DNA from: Asterella californica
Taxonomy: Eukaryota > Streptophyta > Marchantiopsida > Marchantiales > Aytoniaceae
NCBI GenBank assembly: GCA_036924285.1
Contig: JAYKYS010000005.1
Coordinates: 4,774,001-4,838,000 of the forward strand
Length of the DNA: 64,000 bases
Direction: 5' to 3'
Under the pieces are notes generated by a model. It saw only the letters and a list, made by a program, of their open reading frames with translations. It searched no databases and was not told where the DNA came from. Shown piece after piece: positions 1-12,312 of this stretch. Position numbers and translations under genes: made by a program. Position 1 is the stretch's first letter. Each line of letters begins with the position of its first letter.

Positions 1-1700
1 AGGCTTCTAAATCGAGGAGCGAGCTAAGACTCAGTTGGAGAAGGCTACAAGACCTTGGACGGGCTCTTCTCAGCTTAAAGTTTGGGAGAGCGAGGCTTTG
101 GTCTGTAGTTTTTGTGGGGTGTTGAAAGTTGCACCTCGTGTGGCTGGATGCTCTGCAAGCTGTGTTCTAGAATTTTTGTTGCTTGGAGGTATTATTTACA
201 GCTTTGGGTCACTCATTGTAAGGTTGTTGTCCTCTCTTTACGGGCAACCATTGCAATTGCCTACATCCTGGTTGGGTATGTCTGGAAGATTGGCTTTTGT
301 TCTTTTGGTATTCTTGGCAGTTTATAAGAGTAGGTGTGACATGTTAGTCCTCTTAATCTTAGCTGCCAACTCATTCATAGGAGAACTGTTGTTGGTTGTT
401 GGAATGTTGCTGAACTTGCTTGGTAATATATTGCTGAGTCAGCTAGTTGTCCAAGATTCTCCAAATCTGCCAGTATGTTGTCACTGAATCTTGAGAATGT
501 CCAGTTATTAGCAGCTCGAAGATCGTATATCGATGTTCTCGTTGGTTTCATCTGTTTTATGGGGTGACCTGATTATTCTAACTAACACGCCAGAATGCCA
601 GTTTCCTTTGCGAATGTGTCGTGTTAAGCCTCCTATGCCATCTGCGGGGTCGGCCTTCAAACCGGAAAGCGCATATACTCTTGAACCACTAGTGTTTGAT
701 CGTGACACAAGTTTGGTGAGAGTAAAGTTTAGGCTCTGATTGGGGAGCGAGTGGAATTTAATCCAAATCCTCTTAAAGTCGATACGGGTAAATACACGAG
801 GATGATTGAGGAGTAGGGGAGATCTTGATGGCGATGACGATCAAACTTCTTGAAACGGTTCTTCAAAATAAGACGAGAACTATATTTTTACCCGAGTGGA
901 TATTGCTTGAGAAGAGTCCCATAAATCAGTAAAACGCTTGTTAAGCTATCTACCGGTATTGGCAGACCTTTCAACTAGATTGCCGGTACGTTACTCTTCT
1001 TAGATAGTAATTGGCTCGCAATGCTCGCGATTGGGATTTGTTCATGCGTCCTACGTTGGAATGTGAAGCGATGAAGATTTTTACATCGCATGTCGTTGTC
1101 TACCATCCTAGATGTCTGAGTGTGAGCCGTGCCTCTACCCTCTGCAATGTTGTACCGATACGGGATCTTCTCAAATTTGCAAGCTGCAGGACGAGAGCAT
1201 TCTCCCGTGACCGCGGGACTGAACATCAAACAGGCATTCTGAAAATGAAATATGCTGGGGGCTTGGTCGTTGTTAAGGCTTGTCGTGAAAGAATTCCTCA
1301 GCCGTGACGAAAGCTGCTGGGGATTTTGCATACCAAAAGGGTGAATGTGTAGGACAGGAGACGGAGAATTGATGATTAACGTCCGCGCGTAGGGCGCGAT
1401 GTTGAGTACGATCGTAGGCATCGAGGAGACGCAATTTAGAGTACGGCAATTGTCGGATCAGTGCTTAGGATGAATGCTGCGGGCGAATACTAATCAAAGA
1501 AGAGTGTCAGGGTGAACAGCGTGGAGGTGTGGAGCGCTCCGACACTGCAAGAGCCCGCTGGACGACCCAACTTGTTGGTTTCGCCGTTTAGTGTATATCA
1601 GAGGGTGTCAAAGCCGGAAGTTCTCCAAAGATTTCATACTCCAATGAGGGAGTTACGACTTTCGGTCGGATTTGTGCGGGTGTATACTTAATTCTTATTT
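1..1700. other. Unassigned leading segment
   Basis: I recognise no protein family, RNA or terminal repeat here. The longest open frames (35-487 plus, 975-1421 minus) have compositions like translated non-coding DNA and no known motif. The left edge of the window cuts the segment, so an old repeat whose diagnostic parts lie outside the window is possible. Confidence 0.5.
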
Positions 1701-3639
1701 GGTTTCCATTCGTGTTTTTGGAGTTTTCTAGATAAATAAATTTATTATTTAAAGTAATGATTTTAGATGTTAGAGGTCAAAAAATATTAAAAAGTATTAT
1801 ACTAGTAACTCGAGGTCAGAGTCGATGTCAGAGGGCTAAGTTTTTGGGTTTGATAGTGTGATAATTTTTTTAGTAGATTGAGATATTTCTGCTTGACTTC
1901 AATACCTTGAAATAGAGAATATTCAAGTTGAAAACGACAAAAAATTTTCAAATTTTCAAATTTTCAAATTTAGGTTCAAATGGGGAGATTATTTTATGGA
2001 GACTGGGTGCAAGTCCTCCTCATTAAAGAATAAATAAAGAAAGGTATTCATTGTGACCATTGGCATGTGATGACTAAAAAAAGTAGTGGAGACGATTTTT
2101 AGTAAGTCTTTATCACTGAGTTTTTGACTTTTTTTGGTAATATTTTAGCTGACGAATTAGTTGTTGCAATTATCCTGCAACAAAAGATTTGTCTGCATTG
2201 TAAATTTGTTTTTGGATCATTTAACTCTTCGTTCGTCATATGAATCTCTTTATCCGGAAATTACAGAAGGTCAAAGAGTTCTCCGTTCACTTGTAATACG
2301 AGAAAACTCCTTCAGTCGTGGCAGATTCTTAGTGTTTATCTTTGGCATTCCTGGTAAAGAGTGTCAAAGTTAACAAACACTAAAACTTTCAACTGTTGTT
2401 TAGATTTGGACGGCCATGGTGAGTTCATGGGCCCTTGTGAGTGGGATAATCTTTTTCTTCTTCTTCCTCGCCTAGAGTCTTTTCCTTGTGTTTTCCTGAG
2501 ATGGTCTTCTGCGTCGTGGTCTTCTTTGGAGAAGTTTGTTGCATTCCGTGGTAAATCCGTTTTCCTCCTTCCTGAAGTCATAACTTCAATGTATGTTGTT
2601 CTCTTTTTCTCTTTGCATGTGATGAAACAAAGTAGGAGAACTGAACTAGTGCAGCAGTCCAGTAGAACATTACTTATAGTAGTAATTTACACAGCTCAAG
2701 GACCATTCAACACATCGGAGTTCAGAGATATTGACAACCTTGCAATCTAAATATTGCAGATGCTTTCGATATTTCTATATATTATTTCGAGTATCCAAAT
2801 CAACGGACGTCATTGGTTGATAATCCACGGCAAATGATCGATTAGAGCTAGGTCAATAGTTTCAAATATGAAAGTAATAAATATAATATAATAATCATCG
2901 GTCATAACTGACTCAAAGTTTTTGAGTTTTCAAATCAAACATACCCTCTCGATCGAGAGTCCAACGTCCTCAGTTTCACTTGGATGTGAAAGACGACGAG
3001 TAATCAAAGGAAGAGTTCAAAATTCTCCTTGCATATCGATTATGTTGAAAATATCTCTATCTGATATGGATACAAGCAAAGATAAAGATAAGAGCAAGAA
3101 GCGAGTCTATGATGGCAGTAGTGCTTGGTACGTCTAACCCGACAGGCTGTTTACTCACAAGGACACGCAACCAGAAATGCATGCGGTTGGAACTATTATC
3201 ATAGTAGTAATAGTGACCAGCTCAGGATATTAAGATAAAATAAAATAAATATATCGATATCTCATCAAAACTCTTTTGTCCATTAGATTTGTAAGTTTCA
3301 GTCTGTTGTCTCTTTGTAGACATTCATATAAAAGAGCTGACTACATTCCATCGAAGAAAACATTTTTGATTACTGGTCCAAATTAATACAATTTTGAAAT
3401 ACTATTAAAAACATCCTATGCTCTATTTGTCAGTGAAAAACAACATGCTTTATTCCTATTGATAATTTTCGAACCAAGTTCACTCATAATCAAGCAATAT
3501 GATTAAATATTCAATTAAGGAGTGTAAAGCTAAGGAAGAAGATTCTCTAAAGAGAAGAAGGAAAAAGTTTGTAGTGTATCAAATGACAGCTTTGGATACA
3601 ACCATGGATCACTTATGGGCACCCTTGTGAACTGATATT
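1701..3639. other. AT-rich intergenic stretch, nothing recognised
   Basis: This is visibly more AT-rich than its neighbours, especially 1720-2160 and 2750-3500. Open frames at 2161-2373, 2361-2750 and 2922-3137 (plus) are short, lack recognisable motifs and overlap open frames on the other strand. I assign no gene. Confidence 0.5.
1945..1971. repeat. Short 8 bp tandem repeat (TTTTCAAA)3
   Basis: Three perfect head-to-tail copies of TTTTCAAA followed by TTT. A simple-sequence repeat in AT-rich DNA with no evident function. Confidence 0.8.
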
Positions 3640-4070
3640 ATTATTTGAGTTTCTTACTTTGTTTTTCTTTGAAACTTAGAATCACTTTCTTGAGTATCAT
3701 GTAGAAAGATCGATACTTCGAGGACACTCCAAGAAGAGAGAGCGAGTAGACAAGGAAGTAAAATAAGAATGAGATAGGAGAGGCTTTTCCTCTCCATGTA
3801 TATCTAGTGAGGGTGAGTACAAGAGAAACCTTAATGGTGGGTTAGTCCTCTAACTAACTATACGTAACTACTCTAACCACTCCTGCATAATGGATCAAAG
3901 CTTGCAACACGAGTTGTACCCAGACCTCATACTCTACAAGCTCATGTCTTGCATTTCACCAAAAGATTGCAACTACATGATAATTTCAAGCTGCTACTGG
4001 GTTCGAAGTCTACAAAAGCGCATATGGATGGTGTAACCATTAGATGCTAGAACCTTTTCAACATCAGTCC
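3640..4070 (-). repeat. Possible 3' LTR of the decayed copia element
   Basis: It lies directly downstream, in minus orientation, of the copia RNase H end. Reading minus, a purine-containing CAACGGGGAC precedes TGATGTTGAAAAGG, a layout like a copia polypurine tract followed by an LTR start. No second LTR copy survives in the window for comparison, so both boundaries are guesses. Confidence 0.3.
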
Positions 4071-4295
4071 CCGTTGCTATAGCCTGAAGAAGTTCCTAAC
4101 GGGGATCCAGCTTTTTCTGGAGAATAAATGTGGACCCCTGCACTCCTTATCCACAGACAGAATGCTGTGAGTTACTGGTAGGCTCATCGATGCGGATTCC
4201 AATGTGTAGGTCTAAAGAAGCTTCATGTGTGAAGATTTAAGGGTTGCAGAAAGTGAATGAAGTAAGAATGCGTATTTTGTTGCCTTCCGATATCT

Positions 4296-4830
4296 TTATC
4301 TTTCCCGATGGAGATAGGTATGTAGTATCCAACCATCCTTTGGCTTCATCTCCAAGAAGCTTGAATGACACTGGGTACTCATATTAGCCATTGATCTACT
4401 GGAGCTTGGGACTATATCAACATTCTCTTTCAAGCTCGACTCTACATCATGTACTCCTAGACAATGTCTGAAAGCATCAAACTTATCTCTAGGCAATGCC
4501 TTAGTAAGATATCGGCAACTTGATCTCATGTGCTCACATAATTAAGCTCAATCTCTCCTGCAAGGACCTTCTCTATAATGAAATGATAGTGCATCTCAGT
4601 GCTTCGTCCTAGCATGAAAAACAAGATTACTAGCTAACTTCATGCTGCTAATGTTGTCTGTATATACAACAACAAGATCTGTACACTCCACACCAATATC
4701 AGATAGCAGACATCGAAGTCAAATTGATTCGCATGTTGCGTTTGTTGCTCCTCAGTACTTTGCTTCTGTGGATGACAAAGCAACCGTAAGTTACTTCTTA
4801 GAAGTCTAGCTTATAGCAGCGCTTCCAAGA
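4296..4830 (-). pseudogene. Copia RNase H and C-terminal remnant
   Basis: Minus-strand translation shows the copia RNase H signature VALSSTEAKY (about 4750-4790) and, closer to the end, LTKALPRDKF, the usual C-terminal copia motif. RNase H would degrade the RNA strand of the RNA:DNA hybrid during reverse transcription. Frameshifts and stops interrupt the block, including one inside the TSKK run. It is the 3' end of the copia pol gene and lies just upstream of the putative 3' LTR. Confidence 0.75.
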
Positions 4831-5199
4831 CCAAAAGCGTAACCTGACGTGGATCTCATGTCGGCACTTCTTGCCCAATCAGCATGTGTGTAGCCATGTA
4901 ACAACAATGATCCACATATTGATAGTGAAGTCCGTACTGCATCTAGAACTTCACGTTGCGGAGGATCCGATTGACAGCCTCCAAATGTGGTTTCTGTGGT
5001 GACTGCATGAACTGACTGATCAAACCGACGGCATAGCTCAAGTCTAGTCTAGTGATCGTATGAAGAAAAGACTTCCAACCATATGTCTGTACATGCGTGG
5101 ATCATGAAGTAACTCACCATCCTATGCTTCTAGCTTTACCGTTTGCTCTAATGGCGTAGCAATGGATTTGCAGTCAAGCATACCAAATCTCTTAAGCAT

Positions 5200-5790
5200 A
5201 CTGAGAGCATATTGTCGTTGTACAAGCTAAACATCCTTCCCATCTCTAATGAACTCCACAGCAAAGTACTTGAGTTCTCCTAAGTCCATCATCTCTAACT
5301 CAGATTTCAAGTGATCCTTGATCTGGGAAATAAGCTCCTCATAGTTACCAGTAATGATCATGTCATCAACATAGATAGTGATCACAACAATCCGATCTCG
5401 TATTCTTAATGAATACAAGGTAGAGTCTGAACTACAAAGATGGAAACCAAGAGACTACAAGTAGGAATTGATCTTTGCATACCATGCTCTTGGTGCTGGT
5501 TTCAGACCATAGAAGGTCTTTCGTAACTTACATACATGAGAAGGGAACTTAGGATCCTTATAACCTGCAGGTTGCTGCATGTGACCTCCTCCTCAAGATC
5601 GCTGTTGAGGAAGACGTTCTTGAAGTCCATCTGGTGCATCTTCCAACCTTTCTGTGTTGTAACTGCAACTGCGATTCGTATAGTCATCATCTTCGCAACA
5701 TGAGCAAAGGTCTCCTCAAAATCCACTCCATGTTGATGTGCGTAGCCCTTGGCTACCAATCTGACCTTGTACTGACACACGGTATCATCC
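5200..5790 (-). pseudogene. Copia reverse transcriptase remnant
   Basis: The 5502-5780 block (minus) reads YKVRLVAKGYAHQHGVDFEE and then QMDFKNVFL, matching the conserved first half of copia RT (usually QMDVKNAFL). The 5227-5418 block carries the catalytic YVDDMIITGN motif. The two blocks are in different frames and separated by about 80 bp, so the gene is broken by indels. The catalytic aspartates of YVDD are still present, but no continuous protein can be made. Confidence 0.85.
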
Positions 5791-6397
5791 GAGTTGCGCT
5801 TGATCTTGAAGACTCACCTGCAATCAATCGCTTTCTTAACCTCAAGTAAGTCTACCAACTCCCAAATCTGTTGACGATGAAACGCAACAAGTTCAGCTTC
5901 CATAGCACTTACCTATTGAGCTTTGTGCACCGCCTCTTCAAATGAACTCGGTCCTTGTTCGTGAAGAACATTGGTCATATATGCATGATGTGCAGCAAGA
6001 AAACTTTCATGCATATACCTACTCACTGGATGTTTTATCCGTTCAGATCCGCGAGAGATAATCGGTGCACTAGTCACCTTCTCTTGTAACAGATCTGACG
6101 TAGACGCCAAGGTCTGAGACAAAGTATCCAATGGGTATGAAAGATCCACATATCTGGACGAGTCAAACATACGCTGCAATAACACCGCTCATCCTGTGTA
6201 GAAATTACACTAGTTTCACTAGGCTGTGTTACATGGACTCTAGCGTTAACTACAACTCTATGTGCAACTGATTCTGATATGCAATCAGTGACTTCTCCAG
6301 ATCTTCCATTGAACATACTACTCTGAGGTACTACAATGGACTGACTCTTTGGTTCTATAGTAGGTACAGGGATGGCTACGATAAGTGCAGGAGCAAA

Positions 6398-7340
6398 TCA
6401 AGACTGTAGTTCATCAAAAACAACATCTCTACTGCTATAGAACTGCTTGGACGAAGGATTGTAACATCTATATCCTTTGGTATCAGAAGCATATCCAAAG
6501 AAAATACATCTATCTGCTTTCGGATCTAGTTTCTTATGTCTCTCATCAGATATGTGCACATAATAGATACATCCGAAAACTTTAAAGAAAGAGTAATCAT
6601 GTTTACTGCTTGTGAAGACCTCCATCGGTGTCTGGCTATGGATAGCCATTGTAGGCGTTCGGTTCATCAAGTACATCGCACATGAAACAACTTATGCCCA
6701 GTAAGGTCTAGGCATGGTCTTCTCATTCAACATCACACGAGCAGCTTTTGCTATATGACGATTCTTGCGCTCCGCAACCTCGTTCTGCTGCAGAATGTAA
6801 CTGCAGGTCTTCTGACGTCGAATGTCATGCTCACGCAGATATGCATCAAACTCTCCAAAAAGAAACTCACCTCCTCCATCAGATCTCAGACAAAGGATAA
6901 ATGCTCCAGACTGTTTCTCCACCAACTTGCGGAAAGTCTGGAATGCTGATAGTACTTTGGCAGAGGACTTGTTTCTCAACAAATTGATCTAAGTATAACG
7001 CGAATGATCATCGATGAAGGACACAAAGTAATGAAAACCGGTCATACTTGGCTGAGAAGCAGTCCATACATCAATGTGAACAAGCTTCAGAAGCTTGTTC
7101 GCTCTGCTACTTGATCCTAAAAGGGCTGTATAGCTTGCTTGCCGAACGGATTTGCGGCACATACTCCAGTGGGCTCACTTGATTCGAATTTGGGCAGACT
7201 TGCAACCAGGTTAGAACTCGGAAGGCTTTTCAGTCTTTGAAAGTTCATGTGCTCAATTCGCTTGTGCTAGATGTCAATATCAGACACTATTGGACCACTC
7301 TGTCCATACATGGCAGTCTGTAAGTTAAGCGCAGAGGTAT
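6398..7340 (-). pseudogene. Copia integrase remnant
   Basis: Minus-strand 6692-6982 contains RSDGGGEF and QNEVAERKNRHI, the second Asp and the Glu region of the copia DDE integrase core. 6398-6676 contains MYLMNRTPT, KVFGCIYYVH and FFGYASDTKGYRCY, the typical C-terminal half. About 7100-7340 gives HKRIEHMNFQRLKSLPS and FGKQA, matching the gag-pre-integrase zinc-binding region. In-frame stops occur between blocks. Identification is secure; function is lost. Confidence 0.85.
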
Positions 7341-7569
7341 CTAGTTTAAACAACCTACCACTCTTGCTACCCCCAGCTATGACAATGCTATTCGTCTTTA
7401 TTGAAGTACACTTGCAGATCATGCTCTATCAACTGTCATACAGATCGTAGATTTCTGATCAATGCGGGTACATGCAAGACATTCAATACAGCAGTCAACT
7501 TTGAAGTAGGAATGTCAAGCTGAATGTTACCCTTGTGCTAGATCTTGTGCTTGGTGTCATCTCCTGATG

Positions 7570-7980
7570 ACATCCATAAAGTAAAGAGTCTCCACAGGCT
7601 CGAGTGAACTGAACCACTCCCGATGAGATGTCATATGACTGATGGCACCGGAGTCTATCATCCAGTCTGTCTGTGGCTCGAAAGCCGCATAACTCTAATG
7701 CGTTGTAATCAACAACTGCTCGGAATAGACTTGCTATGTGATTGCATAGCCTTGCTGGTTGCTGTTACCTTGCTGGGGGTTGTAGTTGTATTTCTTTGAT
7801 TGTTCTGTCGCTTGTAGCACTGATTCGCATTGTGGTCTTATTTCTTGCAGGAGTTGTTGAAATCAGACGCATGTCTCTAGTTGTTGGTAGAACCGGTGCT
7901 GCTGCGATTGCTGTTGTTGTCCGTGACTCCGTCTACGTCCAACACCTTTTCCACGATCCCTACCTCAACATCATCTAGAA
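7570..7980 (-). pseudogene. Copia gag zinc knuckle and aspartic protease remnant
   Basis: Minus-strand 7573-7690 translates to WMIDSGAISHMTSHREWF, the copia aspartic protease active site (DSGA) followed by the conserved SHMT. Upstream, about 7760-7960, a degraded knuckle reads CKK-stop-DHNANQCYKRQN, resembling CX2CX4HX4C gag fingers. A premature stop lies inside the finger. This is the 5'-most recognisable part of the copia element. Confidence 0.7.
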
Positions 7981-8079
7981 CCTACAAAATCGACAAATTC
8001 TTGCTGACCCGTTGAAATAGAACTTCTCAATAGACGCACCTCTTCTCCTAACATCATAGGAACAAGTTCATCAAACCGC

Positions 8080-8114
8080 TGTCGCGCTACTTGGCGGCTA
8101 CATGTTATATTTCT
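8080..8114 (+). repeat. 35 bp LTR-start stub of element E1
   Basis: The 35 bases from TGTCGCGCTACTTGGCGG onward are identical to the first 35 bases of the E1 LTR at 12313. The match then stops, and after 14 bp that partly repeat ATGTTATATTT the sequence enters RT-coding DNA at 8129. So the LTR start is fused straight to pol, with no gag or leader between. This is a recombination or template-switch scar. Confidence 0.85.
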
Positions 8115-8128
8115 GTTATGTTATATTT

Positions 8129-8805
8129 CGCTCAGAGGACCGAGAAGAATTGGGCACCAGTTCACAGAAACAACACTGAAGGAGCTGAAGATTGGAGGTG
8201 ATGGATTTCTTACCGAGCAAGAGAAGAAGAGCTTCAGGGAGATGCTATCTAGGCATGGTAAGGCGTTCGCGTTTGAGTCACATGAAGTAGGATGTGTAGA
8301 TCCAAGTGTAGTTTCACCTATGGTAATCTTTACTATACCGCATGTACCTTGGAATCTACGTCCTATCCTTGTGCCTAGAGCTCATCTGCCAAAGCTGATA
8401 GACTTGCTTAATGAGAGGATTAGGATGGGTATCTTGGAACCATCTATAGCTCCCTACTCTAGCAGATGGTTTACTGTTCCAAAGAAGAGTGGAGCTTTGA
8501 GATTCATTCAAGATATGCAACCAGTTAACAAGGTGACTATCAGGAATATGGGTAATAGGACCTATTGTAGACGAGTTTGCAGAGGCTTTTGCTGGTCGTG
8601 CTATCTATTCAATGAGAGACTTATATTCAGGGTATGATCAGTTTCAGTTATCCTCTGAGAGTAGAGACTTGACTACAATGAGGACACCTTTGGGATTACT
8701 GAGGATGTGCACCTTGCCACAAGGTGCTACCAATTCTGTAGCACATATGATGAATGACATGAACAAAGTTTTGAGGGATTTCATTCCTGAAAAAAACTAT
8801 GTCAT
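8129..8805 (+). pseudogene. Duplicate RT segment of E1 (copy 1)
   Basis: This 677 bp copy matches 9246-9921 with only about seven differences seen. It encodes the RT N-terminal half, from the pre-RT linker through SGYDQFQLSSESRDLTTMRT to the point just before the FLDD motif, and then jumps at 8806 to pol sequence that belongs upstream of RT. Copy 1 keeps a Gly codon (GGA at about 8288) where copy 2 has a TGA stop. It carries its own 1 nt insertion near 8552 that shifts the frame. It is not functional alone. Confidence 0.85.
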
Positions 8806-9914
8806 AGGATTCTCGCCTGATCCAGTAAAGCAGGAAGCTTTATCCACTAGCTTCTTGGGATTGACGTCATGTGGATCAGTATGTTATAGGAAGGTTGAGA
8901 ATCTGAAGAGGTTTGAGAGGCAACATGTGAAGTATGTACAGCAGTCTTTGTGGGATAGTGGAGAGTTAGCAAGAGATGAATACATATCTAGAGTGTTTGA
9001 AGAGCAATATTTGGTAGATACTATAGGGGAGTTGAAATCTACAGTAGAAAGTTCTATAGATGATGTAGATAGAGTGGTGAGAGTGAGCTCCAAGGAGCTT
9101 TATGATGTAATTGATAAGTTAATAGATCGGCAAGAGGTGTATGTGGAGACCAAGTACAAGTCAGTGGCAAAGAAAGTCAAACCAGTGGCTTTGCCTTTAC
9201 CACTCGATTACAATCAGAAGATGGAGCAAGCTGCACGAGAACCGACGCTCAGAGGACCGAGAAGAATTGGACACCAGTTCACAGAAACAACACTGAAGGA
9301 GCTGAAGATTGGAGGTGATGGATTTCTTACCGAGCAAGAGAAGAAGAGCTTCAGGGAGATGCTATCTAGGCATGGTAAGGCGTTCGCGTTTGAGTCACAT
9401 GAAGTATGATGTGTAGATCCAAGTGTAGTTTCACCTATGGTAATCTTTACTATACCGCATGTACCTTGGAATCTACGTCCTATCCATGTGCCTAGAGCTC
9501 ATCTGCCAAAGCTGATAGACTTGCTTAATGAGAGGATTAGGATGGGTATCTTGGAACCATCTATAGCTCCCTACTCTAGCAGATGGTTTACTGTTCCAAA
9601 GAAGAGTGGAGCTTTGAGATTCATTCAAGATATGCAACCAGTTAACAAGGTGACTATCAGGAATATGGATATAGGACCTATTGTAGACGAGTTTGCAGAG
9701 GCTTTTGCTGGTCGTGCTATCTATTCAATGGGAGACTTATATTCAGGGTATGATCAGTTTCAGTTATCCTCTGAGAGTAGAGACTTGACTACAATGAGGA
9801 CACCTTTGGGATTACTGAGGATGTGCACCTTGCCACAAGGTGCTACCAATTCTGTAGCACATATGATGAATGGCATGAACAAAGTTTTGAGGGATTTCAT
9901 TCCTGAAAAAAACT
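8806..9914 (+). pseudogene. E1 pol, pre-RT linker and RT N-terminal half (copy 2)
   Basis: One frame runs from the 8806 junction through a linker (KYKSVAKKVKPVALPLPLD), the block GHQFTETTLKELKIGGDGFL and into RT (RWFTVPKKSGALRFIQDMQP). It aligns along its length with the pre-RT part of the E2 pol. Two lesions are visible: a TGA at 9407-9409 where copy 1 has GGA, and a run of seven A at 9906-9912 that shifts the frame by one just before the catalytic FLDD. The following ORF at 9915 resumes in the shifted frame. Confidence 0.85.
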
Positions 9915-12266
9915 ATGTCATTCCTTGATGATGTACCGATCAAAGGGTGTGCTGAGGAGGAGAAGAATGAGGTAATGGATCAGAGGGGGTGCCGTAAGTT
10001 TGTTGCAGATCACATAGCTGATTGTGATAAGATACTGAGTCGACTGGAGGAGGTTCATTTGACTTTATCAGGAGCAAAGTCTGTGTTTGGAGAACAGGAA
10101 GTGTTAATAGTGGGACACCTATGTGGATCTTATGGTCGAAAACCTTGTCCAAATAAGGTTGATGCCATTCGAAGGATGAAGGAGACATGTGGATCGGTTA
10201 TTGAGGTGAGAAGGTTTCTAGGTGCATGTGTGTTTTATCATATATGGATTTCACACTTTGCACATGTAGCAGATCCATTGTACAAGTTGTTGAGGAAGGG
10301 GCAGAGATTTCAGTGGCAAGAGGAACAAAGCGAGTCTATGAAGAAGTTGAAGGATCTGTTGTCTTCACCACCAACTCTACGGAAGGTAACATATGAGTTG
10401 GGCAGATCTGTTATCCTTACTGTTGATACTAGTCCTATTGGCATTGGATGGGCTATAGGACAAGATGATAAGGATGGAAATAGATATGTGGTGCGTTTTG
10501 GTGCTAAAGTCTTAAGTTCACGGCAGAGAGACTACCCTCAGGTCAAGAGAGAGCTATGGGGAGTAGTTACTGCGATGAAGAGTGATAAGGAATACTTGAT
10601 AGGAGCACCTGTGGTTGTGGAGACAGATTGTTTACCTCTCTTGGGAATGATCACTAGCTGTACAACTCCAGATATTGCTATGTTGAGGTTGATAGCATAT
10701 ATCAAGTCCTTGAACCCAGAATTTAGACATATTGCAGGGAAGGACAATCCTGTGACAGATATGTTATCAAGGGCTAGGTATTACGATGAGAAAGAAATGA
10801 TAGATGATCAGGAGGATGTGGGAACAGAGTTCTATTCTAGTGCTCTTGCTAGAAGAGATAGAAGCTGTTTTGCAGCCTCGTTGGAGTTTTTTGAGGAAAC
10901 TATGTATGATGACGAATGGTTGGATCTTGGGCGCTATTTGAGTTCATTGGAAAGGCAAGAAGACTGGTCTGATGCAGATTTCAAGAGGATCCGTAGAACA
11001 GCTTATGGGTACTTTTTATATGGAGGACATCTATGGAAGCGCCCTAAGCTACAAGGAGGTGTACCACAGCGAGTGGTATGTGACATAGAATTGCAGCAGA
11101 AGCTGATCAAGGAGTTCCATGAGAGTCTATGGGCCGGTCATAGAGGAGTTTGGGCTACGTTTGCCAAGATAAAGGAGAAGTATTGGTGGAAGGGTATGTA
11201 TAAGGATGTAGTACAGTTTGTTTCATCATGTATACCTTGCCAGATGTATTCCAACGTACGTCATCGTGATGGATTGCATCCTACTTATCCTTTAGCCATT
11301 CATTACAAATGGGTAGTTGATCTGGTAACTATGCCATTTGGACTTGGACAAATGAGGTATCTAGTCTTGGCTAGAGAAGATCTATCTAACCAAGTTGAAG
11401 GTCGTGCCCTGAGGACGAAGACCACTGCTAGTGTCTGCCGCTTTCTACTTGAAGATGTTATTTGTAGGTATGGGTGTGTGGGAAAGATCACTGCAGATAG
11501 GGGCGAGCTGGATTCACAAGAAGCAGTTGAGTTCTTCAAGCGATTTGGAATCAAGTTGGCGTTAACCACTGCTTACAATCCTGAAGGGAATGGCAAGAGC
11601 GAAAGAGGTCATCCGCCAATCATCAGAGCTTTGGTAAAAGCTTGCAAGGGTAAGATCCGAGAATGGCCTAGACTGCTACCATTTGCTTTGTGGGCGGATC
11701 GTACAACTCATAGTACCGTTACAGGTTACATGCCAGCAGAGTTGATACTAGGGCAAAAACCTGTGATGCCGATTGAGGAGGTTGTGCATACTTGGAATGT
11801 TTTGCCATGGGAAGATGGTAGAAGTACGGAGGATCTTCTTGCATTAAGGATCCAACAGTTAGAACGGAGACCTGAGGATGTTGCCAAAGCTGTGGAAAGG
11901 TTGAAGACTGCTAGAGAGAGAAACAAAGACAGATTTGATAGAACGCATAGATTACGACCCAAACCAGTTAAAGAAGGTGATTGGGTGTTAGTCTATGATA
12001 GTAGTCTTGATAATCAGCATAGCACTATCAGGAAGTTCTCCAAGAGATGGTTTGGACCTTATGTGGTGTTAGAAGTTTATGATAATGCCACATACTCCTT
12101 GAGAGAGTTAGATGGTGCAGTGCTCAAGATACCAGTCGCAGGAAAGAGAATCAAGCTCTTTAGGAGGAGAGGGGAGGACCAGAACGTTGCAGAGTTTACG
12201 GAGGATGAAGCTGAAGACCCAATGCAGGTTGAAGATGAGTTTGAAGCCGAAGCTGAAGAGTCTTGA
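9915..12266 (+). pseudogene. E1 pol: RT catalytic half, RNase H, integrase
   Basis: Open for 783 residues, but this is the continuation of the preceding frame, so its first Met is internal. RT motif FLDDVPIKG sits at residues 3-11, where most Ty3 elements have YxDD. RNase H carries TVDTSPIGIGW near residue 170 and KRELWG and ETDCLPLLG after it. Integrase has the zinc-binding HESLWAGHRG (about 401) and CIPC (about 438), then catalytic Asp near 467 (VVDLVTM), Asp near 527 (TADRGEL) and Glu near 562 (GKSERGHP). A GPY/F module (WFGPYVV) and an acidic tail close the protein. It has no chromodomain. All catalytic residues are present; loss of function comes from the upstream lesions. Confidence 0.9.
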
Positions 12267-12300
12267 TCTGGATGGCACATACCGGAGGATGTGCAGGTTC

Positions 12301-12312
12301 AGAGGGGGTGGA
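12301..12312 (+). other. Polypurine tract of E1
   Basis: AGAGGGGGTGGA lies immediately before the LTR start TGTCG, the position where plus-strand DNA synthesis is primed. The same tract precedes the E2 3' LTR in opposite orientation. Confidence 0.85.

Larger units (their letters stand above)
4069..8079 (-). mobile_element. Degenerate Ty1/copia retrotransposon, 5' end missing
   Basis: Read on the minus strand, the block order is gag zinc-knuckle remnant (about 7760-7960), protease (about 7573-7690), gag-pre-integrase (about 7100-7340), integrase core (6398-6982), RT (5200-5790) and RNase H (4296-4830). Protease-integrase-RT-RNase H is the diagnostic copia order; Ty3/gypsy elements place integrase last. 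Frames are broken by many stops and indels. The 5' LTR and most of gag are missing: at 8080 the sequence changes abruptly to the start of a gypsy LTR, which suggests that later insertion or recombination removed the upstream part. Confidence 0.85.

Noticed and set aside
35..487. 150-residue hydrophobic open frame, possibly a membrane protein
   Set aside because: Its Leu/Val richness comes from T/G-rich DNA, it has no ATG-proximal context or homologous motif I recognise, and two frames are open across it.
975..1421. 148-residue minus-strand open frame near the left edge
   Set aside because: No family resemblance, overlapped by a 98-residue plus-strand frame, and no further support.
9903..9921. 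A AAA AAC slippery heptamer before the RT catalytic motif, suggesting programmed -1 frameshifting
   Set aside because: The downstream frame that encodes FLDD requires a +1 shift, not -1, so the heptamer would send ribosomes into the wrong frame. An extra A in a homopolymer is simpler.
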